Assembly (NCBI GenBank): GCA_036785705.1
Contig: JAWUZG010000159.1
Location: forward strand, 1,178,001 to 1,242,000
Length of the DNA stretch: 64,000 bases
Source: Acanthornis magna
Lineage: Eukaryota > Chordata > Aves > Passeriformes > Acanthizidae
Direction of reading: 5' to 3'
Both the position numbers and the translations under genes were made by a program. A model generated the notes under the pieces. That model worked only from the letters and a program-made list of their open reading frames with translations. It made no database searches and was not told the origin of the DNA. Of this stretch, positions 47,600 to 60,470 are shown piece after piece; the first letter of the stretch is position 1, and each line of letters opens with the position of its first letter.

Positions 47600-48233
47600 C
47601 TCCTTGGGAACCCCAATGGCAAAAGCCAGCAGCGTCCTGCCTTGTGCCCACTCCAGTGTGACCAGCAGGACCAGGGCAGTGACCAGCAGGACCAGGGCAG
47701 TGACCATCCCCTGTGCTCGGCACTGCTGAGGCACTTTGAGTCCTAAGATCAGTTCTGGGTCCCTCGTTTCAAGAAGGACGTGGAGGTGCTGGAGCATGTC
47801 CACAAAAGGGAATGATGCTGGAGAAGGGTCTGCAGAAGCAGGAGTGACTGAGGGAGCTGGGGGGCTCAGCCTGGAGAAAAGGAGGCTCGGGGGGGATCTT
47901 GTTCTCTACAGCTCCCTGACAGGAGTTGCACCTGACAGGAGGGTGCAGCCAGGTGGGGCTCAGCAGGCTCTGCTCCCAGGGAACAAGGGACAGGACAATA
48001 AAAAATCTCTCAAGTTGTGCCAGAGGAGGTTTAGGTTGGATATTGAGGAAAATTTGTTCAAAAGGATGATCAGACACTGGCACGGGCTGCCCAGGGCAGT
48101 GGAGTCATCATCCCTGAAGGAATTTAAAAGACATCTGGATCTGGCGCTTGGGGACATGGTTTAGTGGTGGCCTTGGTCATGCTGGGACTTGATGATCTTA
48201 AATGTCTTTTCCAACCGTAACAATTCTGTGATT
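47600..48233 (+). mobile_element. CR1 LINE 3' portion (~630 bp)
   Basis: One of the longest CR1 copies here. It includes the ORF2 3' end region (ctgtgctcggcactgctgag), the gactgagggagctggggggc and ggaggtttaggttggatatt blocks and the 3' terminus (cttttccaaccgtaacaatt). A 21-base unit (gtgaccagcaggaccagggca) is perfectly duplicated at 47658-47699. It stands head-to-head with the reverse copy at 47315-47560. Confidence 0.93.
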
Positions 48234-49394
48234 TATGCTGCTCCCCACTGTGCAGATGGAGGTCAGTGCTGGCCCCGTACGGCTGGGACAGGTTCAGCAG
48301 AAGATATACAGGTTTGAACAATCCTACACTCAAAAGGATTTTTTTCTGGCAACAGCAGCAACTATTTTCTTTTTTGGTCAAAAAAAGAATCACTCCAGGC
48401 ACAGGATTTTTGCCTCGAAGCGTCCTATTTCTTTACTTCAAGGAGGTGAACTTGAGCCTCCACAAGGGAACAGAGAAGTTCCAAGGACAGCCAAGAGACT
48501 AATAGAAAGCCAGGATTCTCAGCAAGTGCATTAAAATGGGACACAAGAGGAGGAGACTCTTAAAATAACAGATAATAGCATGAAGCAGGTTTTAATTGTT
48601 TCTCTCCCTTGCTTGTATCTTTTAAATACTGAAATACCAAGGGTGTTTTTTTTCTTGTTTGATGTCATAGCATTATGTTTTACATTAAAACTCCAACACA
48701 CCGATGGTGTTGGCAGTCCCTAACTTTCCACATCAGCAGGGCAGATGTGTGAGGCCCTGAGTCAAGGTGAAAAACAACAGGGTAGAAAAAGGGGCATGTT
48801 CTCATCCCTACTTATCAATGCTGTCTTTGCTGAGAGCTAGGCCTGCTCTCTCTACAAGAGCTAGGTGATAAACAAGGATCTGAAAGGGGAAAATGCTGCT
48901 GGATGTAAGCCCATGCTGGAGCCCTCATCTTGCTGGCGCAGGCACGCTTGCACACGTCAGGCACAGCAGATCTTGCTCTGGGTGGGGTGTTTTGGGTTTT
49001 TTTTTTCTCTTTTTACATCCCTGGCATAACCTGCTCATCTTACCAGCAGCAAGGTCACTGCAACCAGCAGTGTTTCAACAAGAGCAAGGAGCTCAGCCAG
49101 GTTTGACCAACCGCTCACTGCTCAGGGTCCAGCTGGTCAGACCCAGGACAGGTTCAGGTCAAATTCTGGTGCCTAAACTCTGGAGAGAGCACAAAGGCTT
49201 GAAAACTAGTGAATTCTGCCCAAATCGCTCCCTGCCCTCTGGATCATCCGCTGACAGAGCTCACAAAGTCAGAAGTGCCAAGAGGGACAAGCATGACCAT
49301 TCAGATTTAATACTGTAGAAAATAAAAGGGACATTATTTGAGCTACAGAAGCACCACCCCAGGCAGCAGCGGGCTGGCAGGCATCACTCACCAG

Positions 49395-49712
49395 CAGCTG
49401 CGGATCTGCTGGAGGGGCAGGACGGATCTAGAGAAGGATCTGGGCAGGCTGGATCAGTGGGTCAAGGCCAAAGGTATGAGGTTCAATAAGGCTGAGTGTC
49501 AGGACCTGTCCTCAGGTCACAGCAACCTCATGCGGTGCTCTAGGCTTGGGGCAGAGTGGCTGGAAATGTGGGGGAAGACCTGGGGGTGCTGGACAACAGC
49601 AGCTGAACATGATTCTGTGCTCAGGTGGGCAAGAAGGCCAGTGGCACCTGGCTTGGATCAGCACTAGTGTGGCCAGCAGGACCAGGGCAGTGACCCTGCT
49701 CCCGTACTGTTC
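49395..49712 (+). mobile_element. CR1 internal fragment with ORF2 end remnant
   Basis: Encodes a decayed C-terminal piece of the CR1 reverse-transcriptase ORF (LGRLDQWVKAKGMRFNKAEC), then frameshifts and stops. The fragment ends abruptly at a ggccagcaggaccagggcag block instead of the usual 3' tail, so it is truncated at both ends and inactive. Confidence 0.88.
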
Positions 49713-52419
49713 CTAAATTCAGAGGTGGCCAGACTGGAAACGAGGCATTGGCAGAGTGCAGTGCATCCCAACACCTGGCCAGGCTGAGCCAGATGATCCC
49801 AAGGAAGAGCCTTCACACTGCAGAAAACTGAACAACAATAAAGGGGAAAAAAGATAAAAAGATAAGATTCTTTGTGCATCAGAGAAATTATTCTGAACCA
49901 GGGCTGCTGTGACCATCCTGACACCACTCTCAGACACCATCACCCCATTGATCACAGTGCTGCACCATGAGACTTGAGGCTTTGCATTAATTCTTTGCAC
50001 AACTGGGGGGCAATTTGCTCAAATCCTGCCAGTGTGTACCAGACTGGAGAGCTGCAAGGTCAGCCTACGGTCAGATCCAGCTCCAGCCCTAAAAATAACC
50101 AGCCTCCCTCTCTGCCTCTGCACGAGGCTGAGCCCAGCCCAGTGCTACAGCCCAGGATGGCTGATTTTCCCCTCTCCCCCCACTGCCCCCTCACTGTTGC
50201 CAGGAGAGATGTGGGGGTGCCGGCAGCTATTGAAGATGCTGCTGCAGGAGATGTAGCTATGGGCTACGATTTAAAAGCTCAGCCCTTCTTGACATTATTT
50301 GACACTTGTGCCATAACCTTCCAACCTGGAAAAAGCAGGACAAGCTGCCAAATCCTCCCAGCTGCCTGACCAGAGGCAGTACAGACCATTCTCATAGGAG
50401 AAAGTTCTGTTTTCCCAGAAGTAACTCAGGTGACATGGCCCAGGCAGGTGGACAGACCCACCCTCCTGCTACCAGGTGTTGTCTCTGCTCATGCTTTAAC
50501 CCACTGCTGCCTCCAACTTCACCTTTGTTCAAAGAAATTCTAAACCTTTCCCTGTGAGAGGGCAGTCTGAGCACACAGACGTCCACTATCTCAGCAGTAT
50601 ATTGCCTAAAAACTGGTCAAAAACAGTTTCCTCTCTAAAACAACCCTTGTGCTTGCTGTGCTTGTGTTCCCACTGAATTAAGTGACACCTTCACAGCCCG
50701 GTGTCTCAGTGCTGTTCTGGGGCTGGTGGGGGCCCTTCTTCTGAGCACTGCAGTCTAGAGGAGAGTACAGATCAGCTTTGCCCAGGTCTATTAGGACCTG
50801 CCAGGCAAATCCCTGGAAAAAGCTCTGGTGAGGTGGCAGGACTGGGGCTGCAGCAGGAATCCCTCCCAGTGCCTGCCAGCTGGGAGGGGAGTGCATCAGG
50901 ATACAAACCAGCCTTTGGGACAGGGAACAGGAAACCGCAGGAAGCGACGACTTTTCCCCCCAGCAGCACATCCTGACAGTGCAGCAAATCCGTGTCTTGC
51001 CTGATGAACTCAGCCTCTCCAGCCTGGGTTTATTCCCAGCTGCTGTGCTGTAGCTGATGGGGGTTAAAAAGGAGCACAAGCATTCGTGAAACCTGGTGAG
51101 AAGTTGGACAGGGGTAGAACAATGAGGAATAGCTTCAAACTGCATCCATCCCTCACTGCTCCCCAGTTACAGCTCTCCCAGGCTCTGCTCTAGGTCCCTT
51201 CCCAGAGAGGCTGGGACTCCCCAGCTGGCTGTGCCCTGTCCCTTGCAGCACAGGATGATGTGTGAGACAGTCAGCCCCAGGCGCCATGTTCCTTACAGTC
51301 TGGAAGGAGCTGTACCTGAACAGGTGCTACAGGAATTTCAGGGAGGCAGAGGTGGGACCACACCATGCCATAGCAGAGCACCCCGGGCAACACGGAGCTT
51401 GGGGCAGCCATGGGGAGGAAGCAGAGCTGGCCAGATGCACCTCAGATAAGGCGGTCACACTGCTCCGTGCACAAGCTGAGCTACACAGCACGGCCTCTTC
51501 CCCAGCCTCCAAACCACAGCCCGGCTACTGCGAGATCAAGATCTGTGAGAGGAAGCACAAACATCTGAGAGAAAAAGTAATGTCCGAGTTTCCAACATCG
51601 CTCATTCTCTTGCTTAACTGCTTCAAGTCCTTGCCCTGCAGCAGAACGCTGGAGCAGGAGTGACCCTCTGCATGTGAGATCTGTCCCTAGTCAGAGCCTG
51701 GAAAAGAGCTGCTGGCACAACTGACTCCATATGTGCCATGACATTGGCCTCTCGGAGCACTGAATCCCTCAAAAACCTCACCTCCTAGTGGAGTGTCCCA
51801 GCTGCCTCCTTGCACTACCACTCAAGGAATTTAAACACAGCAAAGATCCTCCTAAGGTTCCTTTGCAGACATTCACTGTGGAACCAGCTTTTTGACGTAT
51901 TTTCTCCGCGGGCTCTTGCTGACCAGGAAGCCAATAGCAGACCGCATCCCCGTATCTTCCAAGGAAAATGATCAAAGAGGCATGGAATGGCTCCAACCAG
52001 GGGGAGGCAAGGGAGATGACAGTTTGAAAGGGAAAGAAGTCCTGGGGAAAAGCTGTGAGCAGCAGCATGATGCAGCTCACTCCAGCCAGCACTTCGTCTG
52101 CATTCCCTGGAGACCTCTCCAAGCATTGAAATGGCCCAGAAACATCTCCACCACCAATATTTACAATCATGTGATTTCGATCCAGTTTGAATGTATTTCT
52201 GATGGCTTTCAGCCACCCACCAAGCTATGGGGTGCTTCCCCAGCTGCTGGAATCTCAGGGGTCAGGGTGCAGTGCTTCCTACACACAGCCCTACCTTGGG
52301 CTCAGCCTGCATCCCAAGTCCTGCTTGGCAGCCTTCCATGTTCATAAGCCTTCAGGGTCTCTTGCAGAGCAGCTCTGAGGGACCAGGCACACTGGCAGCC
52401 TCTTTTCCTGCTCCAACCC

Positions 52420-52610
52420 ACTGTTTGAGGGTGGTGAGGCACTGGCACAGAGAAGGTGTTGATGCCCCATCCCTGGAATGGTTCAAGGCCAGGTTGGGTG
52501 GGGTTTGGCACAATCTGGTCTAGTGGAAGGTGTCCCTGCCCATGACAGGGGTTGTAATGAGCTAAACATTAAGGTCCCTTTCAAACCAAACCTTTCTGTG
52601 ATCCCACACC
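52420..52610 (+). mobile_element. CR1 LINE 3' fragment
   Basis: CR1 3' end with ccatccctggaatggttcaa, ctagtggaaggtgtccctgc and a diverged terminal ggtccctttcaaaccaaacc. Confidence 0.9.
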
Positions 52611-55302
52611 CACTCCTCCGCCAGCCAGAGCTCCAAGGCAAAAGCTTATCAGTGAGCATCTGTGTCATTTGCTCCTCTTAGGCTTGTCTTGTCAACAAGG
52701 TCACATCCCTAGTGTTTCCCCTGATTCTCTTCAAGGCATATTTGCAGGAGATGAGAGGCTGCTAACGAATGAGACACAGATCTAACTGAGGCACAGTGCT
52801 CTGCTGAGCTCTAACATTGTCCTTTCCTGTTCTATTGAACCACAATCCAGCACTTCAAGTTCTGTAACATAAAAAATTACAAATTGCATCAGGCTTAAAG
52901 TGACTGTAATGGAAGCAGTGAGGAGAGAGTCTGCAAAGACCAGAGCCCAGGGGATTTCTATAGATCAGCAGGAGAAGCACAAGGAACGTTTCAGCATGCA
53001 GGAAAAGGGCTGATGGCAAAACTTCTCTTTTATTTGGATGTGGTTAACTTTAGTAAACACCACACTGAGCTTCAAGTATCTGGCAAGTTCCCAGAAGCAG
53101 CCCACAGCACTGACTTCCCCCCAGTCCCGAACTGAACTTGCTGTCTAGTGTGATACACTTCGGCATCGGGCAAGACCAGGAGTATCTTATGGGATACAGG
53201 GTGAGGCCACGTTGAGAGCAGAGAGCCTGTCCAGGCTCGGCTGGAGCAGCGCATGGCCTTGATGACACTTGCTTTCCTACAAGCAGACCTGTCCCGAGGC
53301 CATTCTGTCAGACCAGGGCTGACGTCCCCTCTCAGCACAGGCCACCTTGGATGACTCTTAGGGCTAGAAGGCTCATCAGCACCTCGGGTTCCTGGTCACG
53401 CCATGTTTCAGCTTTCCTGATCCCTGAGCAGCTCCAGCACAACAGGAGGGCTCTATCCTGCACCTGTAAAATCCACAGCATCTTCTGGAAAGACACAGAA
53501 GGCTCCCTTGCTCAGGGGGGCACACGGCTGTGCCAGGCACCAGGCGTGGTCCAGAGATAGCTGTAAAAGGCTGTGAACTCCTCCGAAGAGCCCTGCAGAA
53601 AGTGGGGAGGGATGAGCACTGGCACGGGGCTGCTGTGCAAGAGGCTGGGCTGAAGGACAGCTGCAGCATCACATGGACAGCTGGGGAACCAGGAAATGGT
53701 TCAAGGAATGCCTCAAATTCCCACTTCGCTCATCTCTTTTAGGGTGAGGGAGCAACCTGCCAGTTCTCTGGCCTGGTTGGGCTGGGGACAGCTTGCTGTG
53801 CTACTAACAGCAGTGTAGGTAAAAGCTACCCTCAGGGGATGACAGACCTTCATTGTAATGGTACTAGGAAGCAGTGTACAAAATCAGGGGCACAATCCCA
53901 AAAAAGCAGCATTCCACAAGGCACTGAATGAGTTTCCCTCACGCAGCAATTAGCAATAACTCCTCCACAGCCCATGCCATGGAAAAAGCACTGATGCTGC
54001 TCTGCCCACCAGGCTGGAGGGCCCAGCTTCTCTCTGCACACTCAGGAGCAGAGTATCTGCTTTCCCCAGGCCAGCCTGTTCCTGCCTCTCAGCTTCTGGT
54101 CCCGGTTTACTTTCTGCTTGTTCCAATCCACAGTGAGAGTCAGGTCCCTTGTATTCCAAACTGCAGGCATGCAATTTAAAAAGCCTTGTCCCACGGGGAT
54201 GGCTGAGGCATTAGGCTTGCACCACCGAGGAGCACTTACTCATACAACATCTTATTTCCACAGCAGTTGTGTTTCTAAAATTACAAAGGCATTTCTCAAG
54301 GCTGCACGGTTTTGCGGTAGCTTTTGTTCCCTTGATGCTCTCAGCAGGTAGGACAGCGCTCTGCACGGCTCTGCCCGTTTCACTTGAAAGTCAGCAACAA
54401 CACCACAACGCAGAGCTTTGCTTTAACAATGTGTTCTCGAGCCTGAGTCATAAACACTTCAAACCACCCCCACAGCCTGCGGCTCGAGCCGGGCAGGCTC
54501 CGCGTGGGCGAGCGCACTCGCGAGGGTGAGCTGCACGTGTGAAATGTGCCTCTGCATGTGAGAAAGCAGCACCCTGGGACACTGATCTTACCTCTCTGCA
54601 GACCACTCTCCTCTCTGAGAGAGCTCCTTGGGTTGACCTGTGCAGCTCAGCATCTTTGTGGTGCCCAGCAGCGTGATGGCAGACATGGCTGCATCCTGCA
54701 CGTGGCAGGGACGCAGAGCCTTCCTTGTCCAGAGGAAGACTCTACCTTGCACATCAAGTAGTGCGCTGCAAGTGCAGATCGGAGCTGGCTGGAGATTTGA
54801 CAAGTGAAGGTACAACATTTGTGAGGCCCCAAGGGGAGCTGATGGAGGGGAAATGACCTGCCCTGCGGGAGGAGTGTGGCCAGACCCTGCCCACCGAGGC
54901 AGGAGCCCTGTCAGGGCTCACAGTGCAGCATGGCTGAGGCACAAGTTCCCAGGGTTTCTGCAGTCAAGTGGAGAAATCTACTGTTCTTCAAAGGTCAAGC
55001 TGTATCCAGCATTTCTTCCCCATCCCAGGCTGCTCTGACAGTGAGATCTCAGGGATGCAGGGAAGAAGCTCTGAGTTCCAGAGCACTAGAGGAGCACACT
55101 GGAGCCTGCCCAGCGCTACTGCCTCAGCACCAGCAGCCACCAGCTGCAAAGAACCAGTGTGTGAAACCGAGAGCAGGCAGGCAGAGTGGCAGGAGTAGGC
55201 AGGGAGAGGGCAGCAGGAACAGGCAGGTTCTCACCCCAGGTCACTCCCCAACACAAGCCCCTCTCTCCCAAAGAAGACCTAGAACCCAGCTTGGACTCCT
55301 CA

Positions 55303-55600
55303 TTCACAGAATCACAGAATGGGCTGGGTTGGAAGGGACCTTAATGCTTATCTCATTCCAACCCCTGCCATGGGCAGGGACATCCTCCACTAGACTAGGT
55401 TGCTCCAAGCCCCATCCAACCTGGCCTTGGACAGTCTCAGCGATAGGGCAGCCACAGCTTCTCTGGGCAACCTGTGCCATGGCCTCACCACCCTCTCAGG
55501 GAAGAATTTCTTCCAAATATCCCATATAACTCTGCCCTCTGACAGTGTAAAGCCATTCCCCCTTGTCCTGTCACTCCAGACTCTTGTGCAATGTGCCAGA
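55303..55600 (-). mobile_element. CR1 LINE 3' fragment
   Basis: Reverse-strand CR1: cacagaatcacagaatgggc, ggttggaagggaccttaatg, then the complement of the body to ctctgacagtgtaaagccat. It is among the least diverged copies in the window. Confidence 0.93.
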
Positions 55601-58600
55601 GACAGGTCAGTGAGCATAAGAAGTGTGGATACATCCTTGTGGATACATGGATACATTTTTCCTTGATATTAGATCTGCAATTTCCAGCCTCCTTCAGCCT
55701 GTGAGCTCTCAAGAGATCTCCCCTAGCAGTGCAGACCTCACGCAGTGTTTTAACCTGGTGACAAGAAAGGTGCTTTTCAGTTCCCTTTCACAGTCCTTTT
55801 GTAGCCCAGAGCACCCACCAGTCTCAGCATCACAAACCAAAAATCATTCCTGCCTGAAGAGCGGAGGGAGCCCAGTTCCTTGGCGCTGGCTGTGTGGGAG
55901 CAGCGGCGTTCCCAAGGCAGCCGAGCTCACAGCTCACAGCCAGCACTGCTACAAGTGCTGGGCAAAGCAAAGCAAAGGGAGAAATTGGCTTCAGAGGACA
56001 GAAGGCACTGGAAAAGGCTGGCAAGGAGGGATGGATGGCACTGCCACTCTGCCCGCTAATCATCTGTTTGGCACATCTAATTCCATTGGGCAGCTCTTTA
56101 AAAGCACATCCTGCCACAATCTCTGAGACTGGACTTATCTGCAGCAGCCAGGGCAGAAGAATAGAGGCAAAAGCCTCTCCCTGCACCCAGTGTGAGGATT
56201 AAATCTGTGTTAGTGTCTCTGTACCACATCCTTTATCCAAGGGGAACTGAGCACCCTTTCTGCAAGGTTCATCACAATGCATCATTTTCAGCTCAGCCTT
56301 GCCTTGTCCAGTGGGGGTTAATCTAAACCACCCGAATTTCACAGGCTGAGTCAGAATTTGGTTAATAAGCCACAGTACAAGTGAGTCAGTGGCATCTCTC
56401 CTCACTGCTGTTTTACTGACATCCTAGATAATAAATATCGCTCACGCTGGACCACAGCCAGCGCGGTGGGATCCAAATCCCTGTCTCCCACCAGCATATC
56501 TTGGCATACATCTCTATAAGATAGCAAAATACATCTCTCCCCATTCAAGAGGAGAGGCGAAACTTGAAAGGAAATACCAAATCCTGATTTTTTTTTTTTT
56601 TTCCTAGGCCATTTTGTACCCACTCACCACACAATTACGTTTGGACAGACACAAAGTACTTTGGAAATGGTACTCAGCACTTAATCCTGTGGCTCTTTGG
56701 CACTCATTTACTCCCCAGGTGCACAGAGCTGCATTTTCTGCTCGCAGACTAGAAAGCAAAGAGCTGACCAGCAGTTACCTCCCAGAGTAGCTGAGTAGCT
56801 TTCACTGCCTGGCTAAGTCAGTGCACAATTATCCCCGACACAGGGAAGCTTTATTCTTGCCCTGCTCAGCTCCTCCCAAAGCCTCTGTTGTGCCCTCAGT
56901 GCCTCACAGGAGGCAGCGTCACCCACTGGGGCTCGACAGGATGTCACGATTGCTAGAGCAGCATGGGGAGCTCGCAGCCCGCCTCTATGTGACAGCAGGG
57001 CTCAGCTTGGTGCTGGAAAGACAGATTTTGGTGAAAAGGACCAATCCCACTGTTAATCACTGCTGTACACTGGGTGACTTGCTGCAAGCAGTGAGCTCTC
57101 CAGTAACACCATGTGCCAAGGACTGAAACCTAACCAAGAGGCTGGAGTGAAAGGATGATGGCTCTTCCTTCACTAACTGATATTTTGCTATCAGTTGCTT
57201 AAAAACAGGTTTTGAAAGAAAAGGGAAAGCACTCAGCAACACAGCAGCTACACCCCATGTTCTGTTGCAGATACTCAGCAAAAGGCTCAGAGAAACCAAA
57301 GCTCTGCAGCTTAAGAAACAAGGTCATGTTGGAGTTAGTGCAAAGGAACTTCCCCAGAACCCTCTTTTCCACTGCAGAACCGTGAGATCTTACCTGTCCA
57401 GTCAGCCCAGCGCCCAGGAATGTGGGATACCAACAGCTCCCACCCAAGCCATGCTGGCTGAACAGTTTTCTCAAGGTGCTGTGATCTAGAGATGGGCTGC
57501 TCAGGCAAGGAAGCCCCATTGGAAAAAGAAGTAAAGTAAAAAAAAAGTCTAAAGCCAGTAAATGGGGATTTTTTTTTTTGCAAAGAAACAAGTGGTAGCA
57601 TTTGGATGTGTCCCACCAACAAGTCCTCCAAACGTTTACCTCTCCTTGACTGCTCTAGGCATGGCCAGAGGCTCTTGGGTTCCTCTTAGCAAGCTGCCTT
57701 CTCTTGGTGGAACAGGAGCCAGGACTTAACAGCCATCAAGGTGGATGACACAGGAGAGGAGCTGTTGCCACCATAGGCCCCATAAGCCATTAAAGAGTGA
57801 ACTGAAGGAGGAGTCATGAAATGTACCTGAGTAAATAAGAACATCTGGAATCTATTCAGGAACTCTCAGCTCTGGGACTGACAGGCTCAGTGCAGACAAG
57901 ACAGAACAGCAAATAAGATAAGCATTTAGGAATGTAGTAAATAAGTCACAAAATGATAAATTAGTAAATCAAGAGGTCTTGGCACTGGAGGTGCTCAGCT
58001 GCCAGAGTTGTGGGCCTGTGGCATCATTAGTATTGTACTTCTCTCTGTAGACCTGTGTAATTGGGAAATGTGGGACCCATTTGGAAGAACTGCTCACAGG
58101 TAACTAGAAAGGATTTCACCTCCCATTTCTGTGGGATCCTGCAGGATTCTGGGAGCTCTATCACCTGGCCTGCACCTGCAGTGAGCTGCTCCTTTGGGTT
58201 TGATGGAGTGTGTTTGCTTAGCTGTCCATCCATGCTGCCTTAGGAGCCCACTCAGCATTCTGGAACCCATGGAAGTCCCCAAGAGATCCACAGTGACACA
58301 CCAGCTCCCAGGGCCATCGTGCCAGCCATGTGTGGTGATGCCACGTGGCACAGCACATCCACCACTTACCTGAGCGAGGAGGAGACTTGCAGCTGAACTC
58401 TCAGCAGACATCAAATAACTTTAATCTTTTTTCCTTCCTGAGGTAAAATGAAACTGGTCAAAGCACACCATAAAGCTGGCAGGGCAGTGATACCTCATTC
58501 ACAAATGTAGGTGAGGAGACCCAGCTCTGCAGGATTCAGTGACTGTGCGTGCCACGGCTGATTCTCCTCAGACCAGGCAGAGTGGTGATGTGTGCGTTCA

Positions 58601-60389
58601 TGTACCTGTGCCTGCAGGACAGGTACAGAAACACACAGCTCAGGGAAGTCTGGTCTGAGTCTCACAGTGTGAGAGGAGCTGTCAGGCTTCTTTTCATGGG
58701 GATGCAGCTGGGATGCCAGGAAAGCACTCCTGGCAGCAGGCACAGCTGAGAAATGCGGGCTCCAGCTCCCAGCCCTGCCTGGAGTGGCTGTCAGACACCT
58801 CCATTCCTTGGAGAATGCCAGGGGTTCACCACACAAGCACCAATGGAAACCCACAACCTGGTAAGAAAAGCAACTTCATTGCTTAATTAAATCTCTCATT
58901 TAAGAGTGCCATTCTGGTTCACCAACAAGGCCATTCAGAAGCAGGAGGGGCTGGCCCTCTCTTGCTTTCACAATCCAGCAGTCCTTCATGCAGGTACCTC
59001 GAACAGCAAACTCCTGCCCAAGGATTAACATAGGTATCCTAGCTCCTCCCCTCGTGGTGCTGGGCTTTGAAGAACCCCACAGCATCTTGTTTTACGTGAC
59101 TGTGACACCAATTCCCTGAGCACATTTTCCAATCTAACTACAGCATCAGAAGAATCATCAATTCAAGGTCCTTTTTCTTGGTAACAAAGGACCTGTAAAG
59201 CAGTGCTGCTTTCAAAAGAAAACCTCCTGACTGAATTTCCAGAGAACATCCCAGAGGCAGACTGACATCCTTTTAATTACTCCTCTAAGTCAAGACACAG
59301 GGAGTTGAAGACCTACCCAAGAAGCAGAAGGTCACTTTCTCCTTCTGGAAGGATGAAGGGTTGTCCAGCAATGAGGAGCAAAGCCTAAATTAAATATAAC
59401 TGATTATATCAGAAAGCAACAAGAAAAACATAAAAAGGCCTAAATTTCCAGTCATCCTCTTGTAGTGCTGCTGAGCCCATTGGGATTTCTTGCTCCCTAT
59501 CCCTTATGATGCTTCACTTTATCTGCCAGCTGCGCTACTCGAAAGCCAATCAAAACTTGCTGCTTCATGCTGTTAATTTTGTTTTACCTGAACAGGCAGC
59601 TGAAGGTACAGCTACATGTAGAAATGGGTGTTCCTACACCAGGATCACTGAAAAACTATGTGGTTGTGGGATAGCAGAACCTCCTGAGGTAAAGAGAGCA
59701 CTGAGCACGTAAGAAACTTAGACCAGGAAACATCCCACAGCAAAAGCAGCATTACAGAGGGGGAGGCAAAGTTCCCAGGAAATGGTGTGAAATGCTATCA
59801 GAAAACACAGGAACTAAACCTTAGCAACAAGGACATGCGAAAGGAAAGAAGAGGAAACAACGAACTGCATACGAAGGAAAAAAAAAAAATCCCAGGAAGT
59901 CCTACAATTACCCAACTGAGGAAAACTGTTAAAAAGCAGCATTTGGGGAAAACAGCTGGATACAGTAAAAGACCTCAGCTCCAGATAGGGCAAGCCAGTC
60001 CTGAAACTGGGCTGTGTCTTTTCCAGAAATTGAAAAGAAGTTGAGCTTTCATGTGAGACATGGAGCACGGCCTAAACATTGTGGTGTGAAAGGCCAGGAA
60101 GACAGGCATAGCTTCCCTGTGGGAGAATGACCAGTGAAAAAAAAAAGGAAAATTTTGCAGGAAAACACTTCTCCAGGCAAAGGAGGAGAAAAAAACCTTT
60201 TTTTGTGAGCATAAATATCAGTTTTAGAAAAGCCTAATCTTGGTTTCTGATTTTGTTAGAACACAGAAATGGAATGACAAAGGCAAGAGGTTTTATTAGA
60301 GAGAAGTCAAATAAACTAACAACCTTCAAAAACTACAGGAATATCAGAAATAAGGATTTGTGTACTGCAGGGGCACACCACCAAATAGA

Positions 60390-60470
60390 ATAATGGAATC
60401 AAGGAGTGGTTTGGGTTGGAAGGGATGGTAAAGCTCGTCTAATACCAAACCCCTGAGGCAGGAGGAGCCA
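60390..60470 (-). mobile_element. Short CR1 3' tail
   Basis: Reverse-strand CR1 terminus (ggtttgggttggaagggatg). Only ~80 bases remain. Confidence 0.8.

Noticed and set aside
51262..51663. 133-codon plus-strand frame in the FKBP1A-NSFL1C gap
   Set aside because: No recognisable domain, no clear promoter or poly(A) signal, and it sits in otherwise non-coding DNA.
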